Assembly (NCBI GenBank): GCA_022559845.1
Contig: CM040118.1
Location: 264,267,519 to 264,331,518, forward strand
Length of the DNA stretch: 64,000 nucleotides
Direction: 5' to 3'
DNA from: Amorphophallus konjac
Taxonomy: Eukaryota > Streptophyta > Magnoliopsida > Alismatales > Araceae
A model generated the notes under the pieces. That model had not been told where the DNA came from, searched no databases, and saw only the letters and a list, made by a program, of their open reading frames with translations. Position 1 is the stretch's first letter. Each line of letters opens with the position of its first letter. The position numbers and the translations under genes are program-made. This document shows positions 45,480 through 56,443 of this stretch, in pieces.

Positions 45480-46353
45480 CTACTCCTTGGCCACATAGAA
45501 CATGGTGGGTTGGCCATCAAGATTAAGGACCTCAAGGGTCTTCAATACTTTGACTGTTTGACAGTCTGCATCAGCTACGGGTTTGGTGACCCCTGGTGGG
45601 ATCTTGACATCCCCAAATAGCTCTTCAAGTTTTAGTGCCCCCGGTTCTGGGTAAATGTTGAGTTGGAGAGCTCTGAGGTCTCCTTCTTCCTCAGATATGA
45701 GTGACACCTCTGGGGGAGCCACATAGTCGGGCGGCGGCGGAGGAAACCAGTCGTCAGATTGTATTTTCTTTTTCCCCTTGTCCTGAGCTGGAGAGTTGGG
45801 CTTCTTCGGCTTCTCTAGATATAGAGACGCATCTGAAAAGTGGCATTCGAACACCTCGAAAGGGTGTAAGTTGGTGAACACTCTTTCTTCTTTCCTGTTC
45901 CGAGGGTACTTTATGCATTGGTGAAGGGTGGAGGCCACCACCTGATTTTTATGCAACCATGGCCGGCCCAATAGCGCCTTGTATGACGTATTAGAGTTTA
46001 TCATGGAATTGCACTTTAGTAGTGAAGTCACCGAGTCAGAGTTCAAACTCTGCCACGCCCATGGGGACTTCAATTTTTTGGTTGAAACCAGCAATTCTCA
46101 TATCCCCGACCTCGATCAGGTGCACATCAAAGTAGTACTTCTGATATACCTGATAGGGGAGTATGTTGACTGCCACCCCCGGGTCAATCAAGATTCTTCC
46201 TATTGGCTTGCCATTCAGCTGCTCCCTCATGTAGAGCAGTCTATTGTGGTTGACGGAGGGCAGAAGCATGTCTTCCTCCGTGAATGTCATAGCCACCCCT
46301 GACTTTGCCTCGACAAAATAGCTCTCGAAGTATGCCGGGGTTTGTAGGGCCAT
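45480..46353 (-). pseudogene. TAT-1 aspartic protease region
   Basis: Two overlapping minus-strand frames (46353-46036 and 46094-45480) encode a retroviral-type aspartic protease split by one frameshift. The active-site segment reads ILIDPGVAVNILP. The downstream YKALLGRPWLH block and the STLHQCIKYP phrase are typical of Tat-type proteases. In this family the catalytic triad is usually DSG or DGG; here the middle residue is Pro (DPG), which would probably impair activity. The C-terminal part continues with a proline-rich stretch and leads toward RT. The protease would cut the gag-pol polyprotein. It lies downstream of gag on the same strand, in the usual Ty3/gypsy order. Confidence 0.82.
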
Positions 46354-46545
46354 GATAACGGCTTGTCTTGTTTCTTCGTCGAGGGAGAGTATATCCCAGA
46401 CAGAAAAGTTTATGGGGATTCTCTTCAGCTACTTCACTATTCTGCTTGTGGTTCTGATGTTGGTCAGCCTCAGTTCTTCGAACCTTTTATGCCCGCCCTC
46501 AGGGTGCTCTTGAGGAGCTGGCTCAGGTGGTAGTTCATCTTTTCC

Positions 46546-47476
46546 TTAAGGTGATACTTGGACTTGTTGCGTCGGTCCAGCCAGCTCCTTCCCTTGTATA
46601 AATTCAGCGAAGCTTGGAATGCCCGCGTAGTCTTTATTTGCTGGAGGAGAGGCTGCTGAGGGTAAGGAAGGAGCATCCTTGAACCTCCATTGTTGTTGCA
46701 GACCTAGCCGCTTGCCCTCTCGAGAGGATATAAATTCGGCAAAGGAGAGGACCCCCTGGCTGCTTGCGGACTCCGGGTAAAGCCCTGGTGGAAGAGGAAT
46801 TTCAACACCTTTGACTTCAGGTTGGGGAACCTGGTATGGTTGTTCACCACGTAACATAATGTTGTGGTTAGCCTGAGGAAGATGCCCCCATTTTCTTCTA
46901 GACCTAGTAGCATGCTGGGAGGTGGAAGCTTCAGCTTGATTTGCCTCTGCTAGTGCGAGGCATATCTCTTCATCCTCTTCTTCAGAGTCGGACCATTTCA
47001 AATAGGGCCGCAAGAGTGTTGCAAGATACGGCCAGGCCTTTTCTTTTGTTCTTGGATCTATTCTTCTTTTTCTTCACAGTAGGCGACTGCTCCTCTGAAG
47101 GTTTATCCCATATGCTGGGTTCTTCAGCTTCCGCTTCAGCTTCAGCTTTTTCTGCTAATTCCAGGGACTCAAAATGTTCCCAAGGGACATATTCTTTCAA
47201 TTGGACATGCTGGATTTCGGGTTGTTCATATTCATCTAGCCCATTAATGATTTATTGAAGCCGTTTCGCTGTCGGATTGGCCTCTTTGTGCACCCGCATA
47301 GGGATGTGTTTCTTTTTATTGTTGGTGAATCTTCTGATGACCAGCTGAGGAGCTGTCTCATGCCAGGCGGGGATCATAGCCGGGGGTTCCGGTTGAGGTG
47401 TGACACCTCGTATATGAATTCCAGGGCCACGACGAAGCACTACCTTCTTCTTATTTTTGATGGCACGGTGTGCCAA
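46546..47476 (-). pseudogene. TAT-1 gag-protease linker
   Basis: Several overlapping minus-strand frames encode a Lys-rich segment (KKKKNRSKNKRK), an acidic run (DSEEEDEE) and two SFAEFI-containing repeats (LSFAEFISSREGKRL and PSFAEFIQGKEL). The same Lys-rich then acidic order follows gag in TAT-2. No known domain is seen. The frame breaks show that it is not functional. Confidence 0.6.
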
Positions 47477-48795
47477 TTCCCTTCATCTTCTACTACTGCT
47501 AGGATATACACCTCATAGGTATGTTGAGTGCAGGCTTCCGCCACTTCTTCTGGTAGTTGCGGATATAGAGATATCATGTTGATGGTTACCCCTAGAGTGG
47601 GCATTTCATGCGAGTGTGGAGGATTGACTTTGTGCTCCCCCATTTGTAATTCTCCCTTCTTGATCAAGGACTCAATAGTGTCTTTAAAGATATAGCAGTC
47701 CTCGATAGGGTGCCCGATCATTTGATTATACGGGCAGAAACGAGGATCATCTTTTCTTTTGAGATCACCTGGCCTCTTTGGCTCTGGGAGAGTGATCTTG
47801 TTGAATTTCGTAGCCCATTCGAACAAGAGTGGAGTCTTGTCTCGAGGGAACGAATATAACTTCTTCATTTTATCTCGAAGGGATGGGCCTTCTCGCCGAT
47901 CGACGGGCTTGGATGGGGGAGACTCAGCTACCCCTTTGTCTTTTTCCTTCTGTTGTTCAAAGGTCTTGAAGTCGACCGTGTGCACTTCTTGAGATGTCGG
48001 TCGTTTGTCAGATGACCTGGCCTTCTGGCTTGAAGTGGCGGGAGCGGCGGAGTATTTCGAGAGGAAAGCCTCGACTTCTGCCACCACGTTGTTTAGTCGG
48101 TCAAATGACTTAATTTCAGTGCCTATCATTCTTTCCAGCACTTCTCTTTTCAAGTTTTGCTTGCATATTTGGACGGCGTCATCCTGATGCAGCAGGCGCC
48201 TGCACCTCATGCTGAGGTTCCACCATCTTTTGATGTATTCCATGGCGGACTCGTCGTTCCATTGCCTGGTTTCATATAATTCGGCCATTATCACCTCCCT
48301 CTCGGTGATGTGGAACCTTTCTTTGAATTTTCTTTGCATATCGGGCCAATCAAGAATAGACTCGAGCTGCAAGCTCGAGTACCACTTGAAGGTGAGCCCT
48401 TTTAATGTGGACCTGAAGAACTTCAGCAGGTATGACTCATCAGTAGCTAAGTCACCCATCACATTAGTATAGTAGGCAATGTGCTCGCGCGGAGACCCTT
48501 GCCCGTTGAACTTCTCGAACTTCGGAGGCTTAGTGATGCCAGGGGGCAACCTCTTGGAAGCATGATGGGATGGGTATGCCACCCTATATACATCAAATGA
48601 GGTGGAGTCGCCATCGCTCCTCTCCACCGGCTTCATTTCTATCATCTGTTCGACTATGAGCTTATTCATCACCGCCGGATCAACTGGGCTCGGGTAAAGG
48701 TGAGCTTGTTGCATATGTGGCATTGTTAACACAGCCGCATGGGGCGTGATAGGGCCCCCTTGAAATTGGAAGATTGAGGGTTGCGGGGTAGCCAT
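47440..48795 (-). pseudogene. TAT-1 gag core and knuckle (open for 451 codons)
   Basis: This is the best-preserved Ty3/gypsy gag in the window. It has a proline-rich lead, then MNKLIVEQMIEMKP, then a capsid-like core with KPPKFEKFNGQGSPREHIA, LLKFFRSTLKGLTFKWYSSL and WPDMQRKFKERF. Further on is PYNQMIGHPIEDC, the knuckle region, where the usual first histidine is Asn (CPYN instead of CPYH). The TAT-2 copy keeps C-x2-H-x4-H-x4-C. The ATG at 48795 is a convenient frame start but not necessarily the true one, since upstream gag sequence lies beyond the CHR-2 insertion at 59326-60816. Gag would build the particle. Confidence 0.9.
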
Positions 48796-48931
48796 AAGTT
48801 GTTGTTCCGGGGAGGAATGCCCCCAGTATAACTGGGTGCCGGTTGAGATGTGGTTGCCTGCGGCGAGGCTTCAAACACCTGGCCTCCGCCTCCTGATGCT
48901 CCGGGTTGACCTTCAGCTGCCCCAGGGGCAG

Positions 48932-48936
48932 GAGCA
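48932..48936. repeat. TSD of CHR-2: GAGCA (partner GGGCA, 59326-59330)
   Basis: The two flanks agree at four of five bases. One has mutated since insertion. Confidence 0.7.
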
Positions 48937-51818
48937 TGTAGAACCCTGAGAAATAATTAAATAACATAAAGGGTAATAATTGGAAAATAGTTATTTTAAT
49001 TGAAAATCCCTTTAATTGAAATTTCAACTAATTTATAAAAATCTAGAAAATTCATAATCACGTAGAGGACTAAAAGTGTAGAAGAATTGTCTTCTTGGTC
49101 AAACCCTAAATAAAATTTTAACCAAGCCAAATTGATGGAATTAGGGCTAAAATCGAGCTAAGTTAGATCGAACCTTAGATCACCAAATTCGAGCCCGAAT
49201 CCCAACCATTTGAGCCCAAACCAGGCCCATTCGATCGGCCTAGATGTATAGCACGTTTCCCCTCTAGTAGCTCATCGAAACTCTAACCCTAGTAGGCGAA
49301 TTTCAGACAATTGGCGGCGCGAATCGGTCAATCCGCGATTCCCGTACACGTCAAGTTGTGGGACTCTATCCGGCCCTCTAGTTCGCTCCCAGTTCAAATT
49401 ACCCCTATAAATCGAACCCTAGACCAACCTAGAAACTCTATTTGCTGTGGCGGCCGACGTGGATCACGTTCGTGGGAGGTTTTTCGGCGTGTTCTTGGAG
49501 GTACTTTTTATCACGACCGGTGATCGATGTGCCCTTCGCTCTTCGATTAAGGTAAGTTCTAGTAGACCGAACCTCAAGTAAAATATACCATTGGATTCAT
49601 CTTCGAGTCCTCTTTCTTTTGATAGTAAAAGCCCCAAACCTTATTCAGTATAGCCTTCATATTGCCAGTTTTAGTCGGAGCATGTCGTATTAGGGCACCG
49701 ATCTTGTACCCTCTCCTTATCTCGATTGAATGCTAGGTTAAGCAGGTTGAAAACTTTAATTGAGCATGCTATATTGTGCGTTTTCTTTTTATCTTTCTAG
49801 TGATAGCTTTTTGCCCAATTTTCATGCACCATACCGAGCCAATTTCTTGCCACAACCGAAGTCTGTCGGAGTTTGCCGGAGGTCAGACAAGGCATCACGT
49901 ATGCGGTTGTAACAGGGACCGCTTATGACCCTGGCGGTCTCACGACTGACCGTTTTCCCCCTTTCATATGTATTTGAATCCATAGACCTTAGCGACCCCT
50001 CGATAGACCACATGGCCAGGGGTAGCGGCCTGTTTCAGGACCGTTTCCTACCCCAGTGGCCATGCCACGACCGTTTTATGTGCTGTTCTAGTTACATTTA
50101 TTCCTTGTGTTAGATATCATGATTAGGGCAGAAACCCACTAAGTAATTGGAGCATATAGAATAATTAAATGTGATTATGACTGTCAATATCTTTCCTTTC
50201 ATCTAAATTGCATCCCCTTGTCTATTCCTTTGAATTGATAAACAAATTATTAAATTCATAAATTATTGGTCATTGATTAATTGTTTGGTTTGTTTGACAG
50301 TCGCTTCACTCCGGTGGTGCTGACTGACCGCTATATATTCATTTTTTTATGGTTACTTAGCCTAAATTCTTATAATAGTTGGGACTCTCCGCCGGATATT
50401 CCTTCCGTCGGACTAGGACCTCTATTATGAGACCTCCGTAAGCCCCCGCGAGCCTGGGATTCCCACTAGGACGCCGGGCAGGTTGTACCTACAAAACCTG
50501 AACCCTTCCACTCATTCGAATCACTTATTTTTTCCGAGGCAGAGTCGGGACTGTCTTGTCTATTGTGGCCCTTCTGAGACCGTTTCTGTCAGTGTGCGGT
50601 CCAGTCATGACCGCCAGACTGTTTGAACGGCCCTCTTGTGACCGCATTTAATCTGCTGTGCGTCGACCTTAGTCCTCCAGACTCAATAGTATATGCGATC
50701 GTTAGTAGATAGTTTACCTCTTCAAGTGGCACAACCAGGACCGTCTAGTCCTGATTGCGGCCCATATTGGACCATTTTCTACTCTTTCACTCTGGGCTTG
50801 GATCTTTGACCCAGCTAGCCTTTTTGCGGTCCAGCCTAGACCGTTTTCTCATATAGGCGACCTGATCACTACCGCATCTAGCCAGAACTTATTTTCATGT
50901 GTTTCGTGCTTGTTTTATACTCATAAATCTCTTGACTTCTCAGTCAATCATTGAAATACCACTTGATCTTAGTTGGTAAGTTACATAGCTTAACCTTGGA
51001 ATTCTGGCCGATTCCAAATGAATGTCTAAGATGGTCACTTTGGATCTTGGATCCACCAAATCAATGCCAATGCATCATAAGGGCCCGGTCTGGTCTTAGG
51101 AAGAGCGCCCGAAAAGTACTAGTGTCCCGGGGAGTTGTAATGACATGGTGAGGCATTGCACCGAGTGCATGACTAGCGTGATATCTATGACATTCGTTCA
51201 TTTTGATATTCTTGGAATTCTTTCATGGAATTAATTCTACTTGACTTGCTTGTTTATTTGCTTGATCGACCAAGTACATGGAAATGATATATCTCAGTTC
51301 TATTTTATTCTCATTCCATTCCTGCTTATGTTAGTTGTTTATCGCCATTTATTTTATTCACATGACATTAGATTAAATTGTTAATTACTTAAATCCTGCT
51401 TGCTATTACCTACTGAGCGTTCGCTCACCCAGTTTTTCCCCCATTTCAGGTAGCTCCGATGAGGTTACGTAAACAGACGGGGATGGGTAGGAGTGAAGAC
51501 CATAGTAGACCTGATAGTCATGAACTGAGAATTATCTTAGTAGTTTTGTTGAGTTTTGTTAAGTCCTTGTTTAGTCCAGTCACTGAGTGACTACTTAGAG
51601 TTGTATTTTTTCTTAAATTTCGTCTCTTTGAGTCGTAAGATTGGATACCTCGGTGTTGTTGGAATTATTGGACAAGTTATTTTGATGGTTGATTTAAATT
51701 GGTAATTTTGGAGCTATTTGTTCCCTTGCAATTATATTCTTTTAAATTTCGCTATTCGCTCTGTTCTATCATGAATGTATAACTGCTACGTTCTGATATT
51801 CCGCGTCGGGGCATGATA
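48937..51818 (+). repeat. 5' LTR of CHR-2
   Basis: It begins TGTAGAACCC and ends GGGCATGATA (TG...TA; the 3' LTR ends TGACA). A TATA box is at 49406-49412. It contains degenerate GCGGYC...GACCG motifs at 49900-50080 and 50560-50900. An LTR-only open frame at 49311-49523 has a counterpart at 56803-57045 in the 3' LTR, but there is no sign that it is a gene. Confidence 0.95.
49406..49412 (+). promoter_or_regulatory. TATA box of the CHR-2 LTR
   Basis: TATAAAT in the context ACCCCTATAAATCGAACCCT, repeated at 56913-56919. Confidence 0.6.
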
Positions 51819-51824
51819 GTTTTG

Positions 51825-51836
51825 TGGTATCAGAGC
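51825..51836 (+). promoter_or_regulatory. Primer-binding site of CHR-2 (initiator-Met tRNA)
   Basis: TGGTATCAGAGC, six bases after the LTR end, is the exact plant initiator-Met primer site. Confidence 0.95.
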
Positions 51837-52016
51837 CTAGGTTTTCTAAAGTCCCTAGGTTTCTAAGTGGTGTCGTAGAACCCGTGACTTTGGTAAAGTC
51901 TCAGGATCCAACCCGATGAGATTGGGTAGAAACTTGGGTTGAGTTAATTAATAAACTCTTAAAGATGTCCGCTAGGCTATTCTAATTAATCTTTCGACGT
52001 GCAGGAATCTGTTTCA

Positions 52017-52958
52017 ATGGCAGCTAAGCGTGCGCAGTGGAGGGATATGCAAGCTCTCCAGCAAGTGGCGCAAGGTTGAGCGGCTCACCATGGTGCAGGT
52101 GATCTTCACAAAAATTTTCATGGGTTGAATCCCACACATTTTGGTGGTTCAGCAGACCCCGATGAAGTCGAGAACTGGCTGAAGGAGATGGAGCGCAGCT
52201 TTAGAGTGATGCAGTGCGGTGACCATGACCAAGTCCTTTTGGTGACTTTCCAGTTAGAATGCGATGCTTGTGCATGGTGGGAAGCAGTTGAAGCTACGCG
52301 CGGTAATAGGCGTGCGTCGTGGGATGAATTTAAGGAGCACTTCAACAGCAAATATTTCTCGGATCGAGTACACGAGAAGAAGGTGGCAGAGTTCACTTCG
52401 CTGAAATAGAGAAACTTATCCGTTGCGGAATATGAAGCTCAGTTTGCCAGACTTTCTCATTATGCTACACACTTGGTATCCATTGAGAAGATGAAGGTCA
52501 AGCTATTTCTGAACGGATTGAAGCTCCATTACATTAACCAGTTGGCACCTTTGGAGATTCAGACTTATGCAGAGATGGTGAGAAAGGCTCAAGTTCTCAA
52601 AGATACCATAGAGATGACTGAGAGGATCCAAGGAAAGAACCCTAAGAAAGAGCAAACCACTAGTTCTGGGAGTTTCAAACCCAACAATGGCAAGAAGAGG
52701 CACACTGGCGGGTCTAGTTCATGGAAAGATAAGAAGCTGAGAAGTGATGATAAGAAGTCAGGTCCAGTTGCATCATCTAAGGCCCTTTGTAAGTATTTTG
52801 ATAGTCCAGGTCACAAGATGGAGGACTGCTGGCACAAGCTAGGCGCCTGTTTGTGTTGTGGGAGCAGGGACCACCGTATCCCTAAGTGTCCTCTTCTATC
52901 AGATCCAGCTACACCAAACAAGTCGCAAGGACGCCAGAAGCAACAGGGCAAGCTCTAA
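52017..52958 (+). pseudogene. CHR-2 gag
   Basis: The reading starts at ATG 52017 and stays in one frame to 52958 with in-frame stops at 52077 (TGA) and 52407 (TAG). Domains: capsid-like core with THFGGSADPDEVENWLKEME and AWWEAVEATRG, then YEAQFARLSHYA, then a basic hinge. The knuckle region includes CLCCGSRDHRIPKC, a C-x2-C-x4-H-x4-C box, preceded by a degenerate CKYFDSPGHKMEDC. Both in-frame stops fit a C-to-T change of Arg (CGA) or Gln (CAG). The stop at 52956 (TAA) separates gag from protease, which continues in the same frame, so it may itself be a mutated Gln codon in an original gag-pol fusion. Gag would form the particle shell. Confidence 0.92.
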
Positions 52959-53408
52959 GCCATACAAGAGATCGAGACAGAAGCCACCGAGGAGGGTGGA
53001 TTGGTTGAAGGTACACTTATTATTTTTGACAAGCCAGCATTTGTTCTCTTTGATACCGGTGCAACACATTCTTTTATTTCTGAAAATTTTGCTAAGTCCT
53101 TATCCCTGAAACCGGTATTAATGAATTCTCAACTGGAAATATCAACCCATATTGGTTCGGGTTCTATAATTAAGTATTATTACCCCTCTAGTAAGGTCGT
53201 GATTGGTGATCAGATTATGCCAGTTGATTTGGTCCGTATGAAGAAGAAGGATTATGATGTAATCCTAGGAGCAGATTGGTTAGCTAGATATGAGGCTAGT
53301 GTTCATTGTAAGTCTAGCACCGTGTCTTTTTCTGGGCACCCCAAGCTTTCTTTTATCGGGGTTAGGCATTCTAAGTCTGTGCCACTTATATCAGCACTTC
53401 AGGCTTAG
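52959..53408 (+). pseudogene. CHR-2 aspartic protease
   Basis: It is in the same frame as gag, just after the TAA at 52956. The active-site motif DTGATHSFIS is intact, followed by DYDVILGADWLARY, the usual C-terminal part of plant Ty3/gypsy proteases. A TAG at 53406 sits at a position that is usually Gln in this family, just before the linker to RT. The protease would process gag-pol. Confidence 0.9.
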
Positions 53409-54420
53409 AAGTTGTTGAGGAAAGGATGTCCGGCATTTTTGGCGTTGGTTTCTTTGGCCAACAAGAAGGAGTTGGCGGTGAAGGACATTCTGATTATCCG
53501 GGATTATCCAGATGTGTTTCCTGAAGATCTGCTAGGACTTCCGCCAGAGAGGGAGGTAGTCTTTTCTATTGATTAATTCCTGGCGCGACTCCAATTTCTA
53601 AAGCTCTGTATCGTATGTCTCCTACAGAGTTAAGAGAATTGAAACAGCAATTAATGGAGTTGCTAGAGAAGGGGTTTATTTGTCTGAGTACATCCCTGTG
53701 GGGAGCCGCAGTGTTGTTTGTAAGAAAGAAGGATGGCTCTCAGAGGCTGTGTATTGATTACCACCAACTTAACCAGTTTACTGTCAAGAATAAATACACG
53801 TTGCCAAGAATAGATGAATTGTTTGATCAGATAGCAGGAGTTCAGTATTTTTCCAAGATTGATCTGCAATCGGAGTATCATCAGTTGCGGATCAAGGATG
53901 AAGATATTTTTAAAAAAGCATTCTATAGCAGGTATGGGCATTTCGAGTTTGTTGTAATGCCTTTTGGTCTAACGAATGCTCTTGCAGCTTTTATGTAACT
54001 AATGAACATTATTTTTCGGCCTTACTTAGATCAGTGGGTCATGGTTTTCATTGATGATATTTTGATATACTCCAAGAGTAAGGAGGAGCATGCAGAACAC
54101 TTGAAGATGGCGTTGCAGATATTGAAGGACCAACAGTTGTACGCCAAGTTTAGTAAGTGTGAATTCTGGTTGCAAGAAGTTTCTTTTCTGGGGCACATTA
54201 TTTTTAAAGAAGGAATCTCTGTAGATCCCTCTAAAGTTAAGGCGGTGAGAAATTGGGATAGACCTACGAATGTGACTGAAGTGAGAAGCTTTCTAGGGCT
54301 AGCAGGTTACTATCAAAGATTTATTAAGGATTTCTCCAAGATTGCGGTACCTCTGACTAGATTGACCCGTAAGGAGAACCGACTTGAGTGGTCCGAAGAC
54401 TGTGAACTAGTTTCCAGACC
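53409..54420 (+). pseudogene. CHR-2 reverse transcriptase
   Basis: A linker with KKELAVKDILIIRDYPDVFP leads to a frameshift near 53575. RT follows with the [13 protein letters not shown] block, [20 protein letters not shown], the [13 protein letters not shown] block and [13 protein letters not shown]. After a stop at 53996 comes the catalytic FIDDILIYS and then the [12 protein letters not shown] connection. The frame breaks again near 54405. RT would copy the element RNA. The residue replaced by the stop at 53996 is not clear from the family, so I do not class that change. Confidence 0.93.
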
Positions 54421-54860
54421 TTGAAGGAATGTTTGACCACTGCACCTGTTTTGGCCTTGCCTTCGGGAGAAGGAGGGTTTAAAGTTTACACTGATGCCTC
54501 GGGTATTGGCCTGGGTTGTGTGCTGATGCAGCATGGAAAAGTGATAGCCTATTCTTTTAGACAGTTCAGGAAGCATGAAGAGAATTATCCCGTCCATGAT
54601 TTGGAGCTCGCGGCCGTGGTGTTTGCCTTGAAGATTTGGAGGCACTACCTATATGGTGAGACTTTTACTGTATTTTCTAATCACAAGAGCTTGATGTATC
54701 TGTTTTCTCAGAAGGAGCTTAATATGAGGTAGAGAAGGTGGCTCAGAGTATTTGAAAGATTTTGACTTATCTATAGAGTATCACCTTGGGAAAGGTAATG
54801 TAGTGGCTGATGCTTTGAGTTGCAAGCCGATAGCAAAGTTGTCTAATCTCATGTTGTAAG
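54421..54860 (+). pseudogene. CHR-2 RNase H
   Basis: The reading has [43 protein letters not shown] and [11 protein letters not shown], the RNase H order of Ty3/gypsy. A TAG at 54730 replaces a residue that is usually Gln in the NMRQRRW motif. A frameshift lies within the next 30 bases, after which HLGKGNVVADALS is read. RNase H would remove the RNA template during reverse transcription. Confidence 0.9.
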
Positions 54861-56431
54861 AATGGAGAATGCTGGAGCAGTTGGTTGGTCTAGACCTTAA
54901 TGTCGGTAAAGATCGGGTCATGATTGCTCAGATTCAGATTCACCCCGAGCTGTTGATGGAAATTAAAACCCTGCAAAATAATGATCCAGCATTGGTAGAG
55001 ATCAAGGGAAGTCTAAGCGATAAACCAGATTTTGTGTTAACCAATGATGATAGATTGTTATTCAAGGGAAGGACATGTATCCCTGATATAGCCGAGATAA
55101 ATAGCAAGATCCTTGAAGAAGCCCACAGGTCCAAGTATACTATCCATCCTGGAGCCACGAAGATGTACCGAGATTTAAAGAGAACCTTTTGGTGGCCAAA
55201 TATGAAACAGGAAGTGGCAGAGTTTGTAAGTAGATGCCTAGTATGGCAACAAGTGAAGGCCGAGCATTTTAGACCTGTCGAGAAATTAAAACCCCTCGAT
55301 ATACCACAATGGAAGTGGGAGAGAATCGGCATGGATTTCATAATGGGCTTACCAAGAACCCGTGGAGACTTCGATGCAATGTGGGTAATTATGGATTGAT
55401 TGACTAAATCCGCGCATTTCTTGTCCATTAAGTCAAAATGGATAGTGGATGTTTTGGCTGCCTTGTACATAAAGGATGTGGTGAGACTCCATGGAGTTCC
55501 TGTGAACATTGTGTCAGACAGGGATCCCCGATTTACTTCACATTTTTGGAAAGGATTACAAGAATCCTTGGGAACCCGGTTAAACTTTAGTACTGCATTT
55601 CATCCTCAGACGGATGGCCAGACTGAGAGAACAAATCAGGTAGTTGAGGATATGCTAAGAGCTTGCATGATTGATTTTGGGGGTAGTTGGCATGAGCATT
55701 TGGCTTTAATAGAATTTACTTACAATAACAGTTATCAGTCTAGTATCCAGATGGCACCATTCGAAGCTCTTTATGGAAGGAGTTGCCGATCACCTTTGTG
55801 TTAGGATGAGGTAGGCGAGAAACAATGGCTAGGACCGGATCTCATTTCAGAATCATCTAAGAACATCCAGATTATCCAGGATCGTCTACAAGTTGCACAA
55901 TCAAGATAGAAAAGTTATGCAGAAAACAGAAGGAGAGACTTGGAATTTCTAGTAGGAGAGCATGTATTTCTGAAAGTTTCACCTATGAGAGGAGTTCAAA
56001 GATTTGGCATTCATGGCAAGCTAAGTCCTAGATATATTGGCCCGTTTGAGATTCTGGAGAGAGTTGGAGAAGTTGCCTATAGGTTGGCTTTGCCACCCCA
56101 GTTATCTGGAGTACATAATATTTTCCATATATCTATGCTGCGAAAGTATGTTTATGACCCCTCGCACATCATTCAACATGGGGATCTAGAGCTGAAAGAA
56201 TATTTTACTTATGAAGAGAAACCCATCAAGATTTTGGACATAAACTACAACAACCCAGGAATCAGTCTATACCAATGGTTAAGGTTCAGTGGAGTCGACG
56301 TGGGATCGAGGAAGCTACTTGGGAGTCCGAAGAGACTATCCGAAAATAACATCCTGAATTATTTTGAGGTCAATAACCTTGGTTTTTCCCATTTAGTCAG
56401 TGCAGTGAATTTGGAGGACCAAATTCCTTAA
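54861..56431 (+). pseudogene. CHR-2 integrase with chromodomain-like C-terminus
   Basis: This is in one frame to 56275 with stops at 55397, 55802 and near 55908. The zinc region reads HPGATKMYRDLKRTFWWPN then CLVWQQVK; the second Cys of the CxxC pair is Trp. The catalytic core includes WERIGMDFIMGLP, VSDRDPRFTSHFW and HPQTDGQTERTNQ, giving the D, D and E of the active site. The GPFEILERVGEVAYRLALP block and HISMLRKYV follow. After a frameshift near 56275 the alternative frame has RRGIEEATWE, a chromodomain-like ending that marks a chromovirus. A chromodomain would direct insertion to modified chromatin. The stops at 55397, 55802 and 55908 fit Arg, Trp and Gln codons altered by C-to-T or G-to-A. 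Confidence 0.92.
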
Positions 56432-56433
56432 AA

Positions 56434-56443
56434 TGGGGGAGGG
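56434..56443 (+). promoter_or_regulatory. Polypurine tract of CHR-2
   Basis: TGGGGGAGGG lies directly before the 3' LTR start TGTAGCACCC. Confidence 0.85.

Noticed and set aside
47759..48472. Plus-strand open frames over TAT-1 gag
   Set aside because: They are antisense shadows of the gag reading frame. Antisense genes exist in some Tat elements, but nothing here resembles one.
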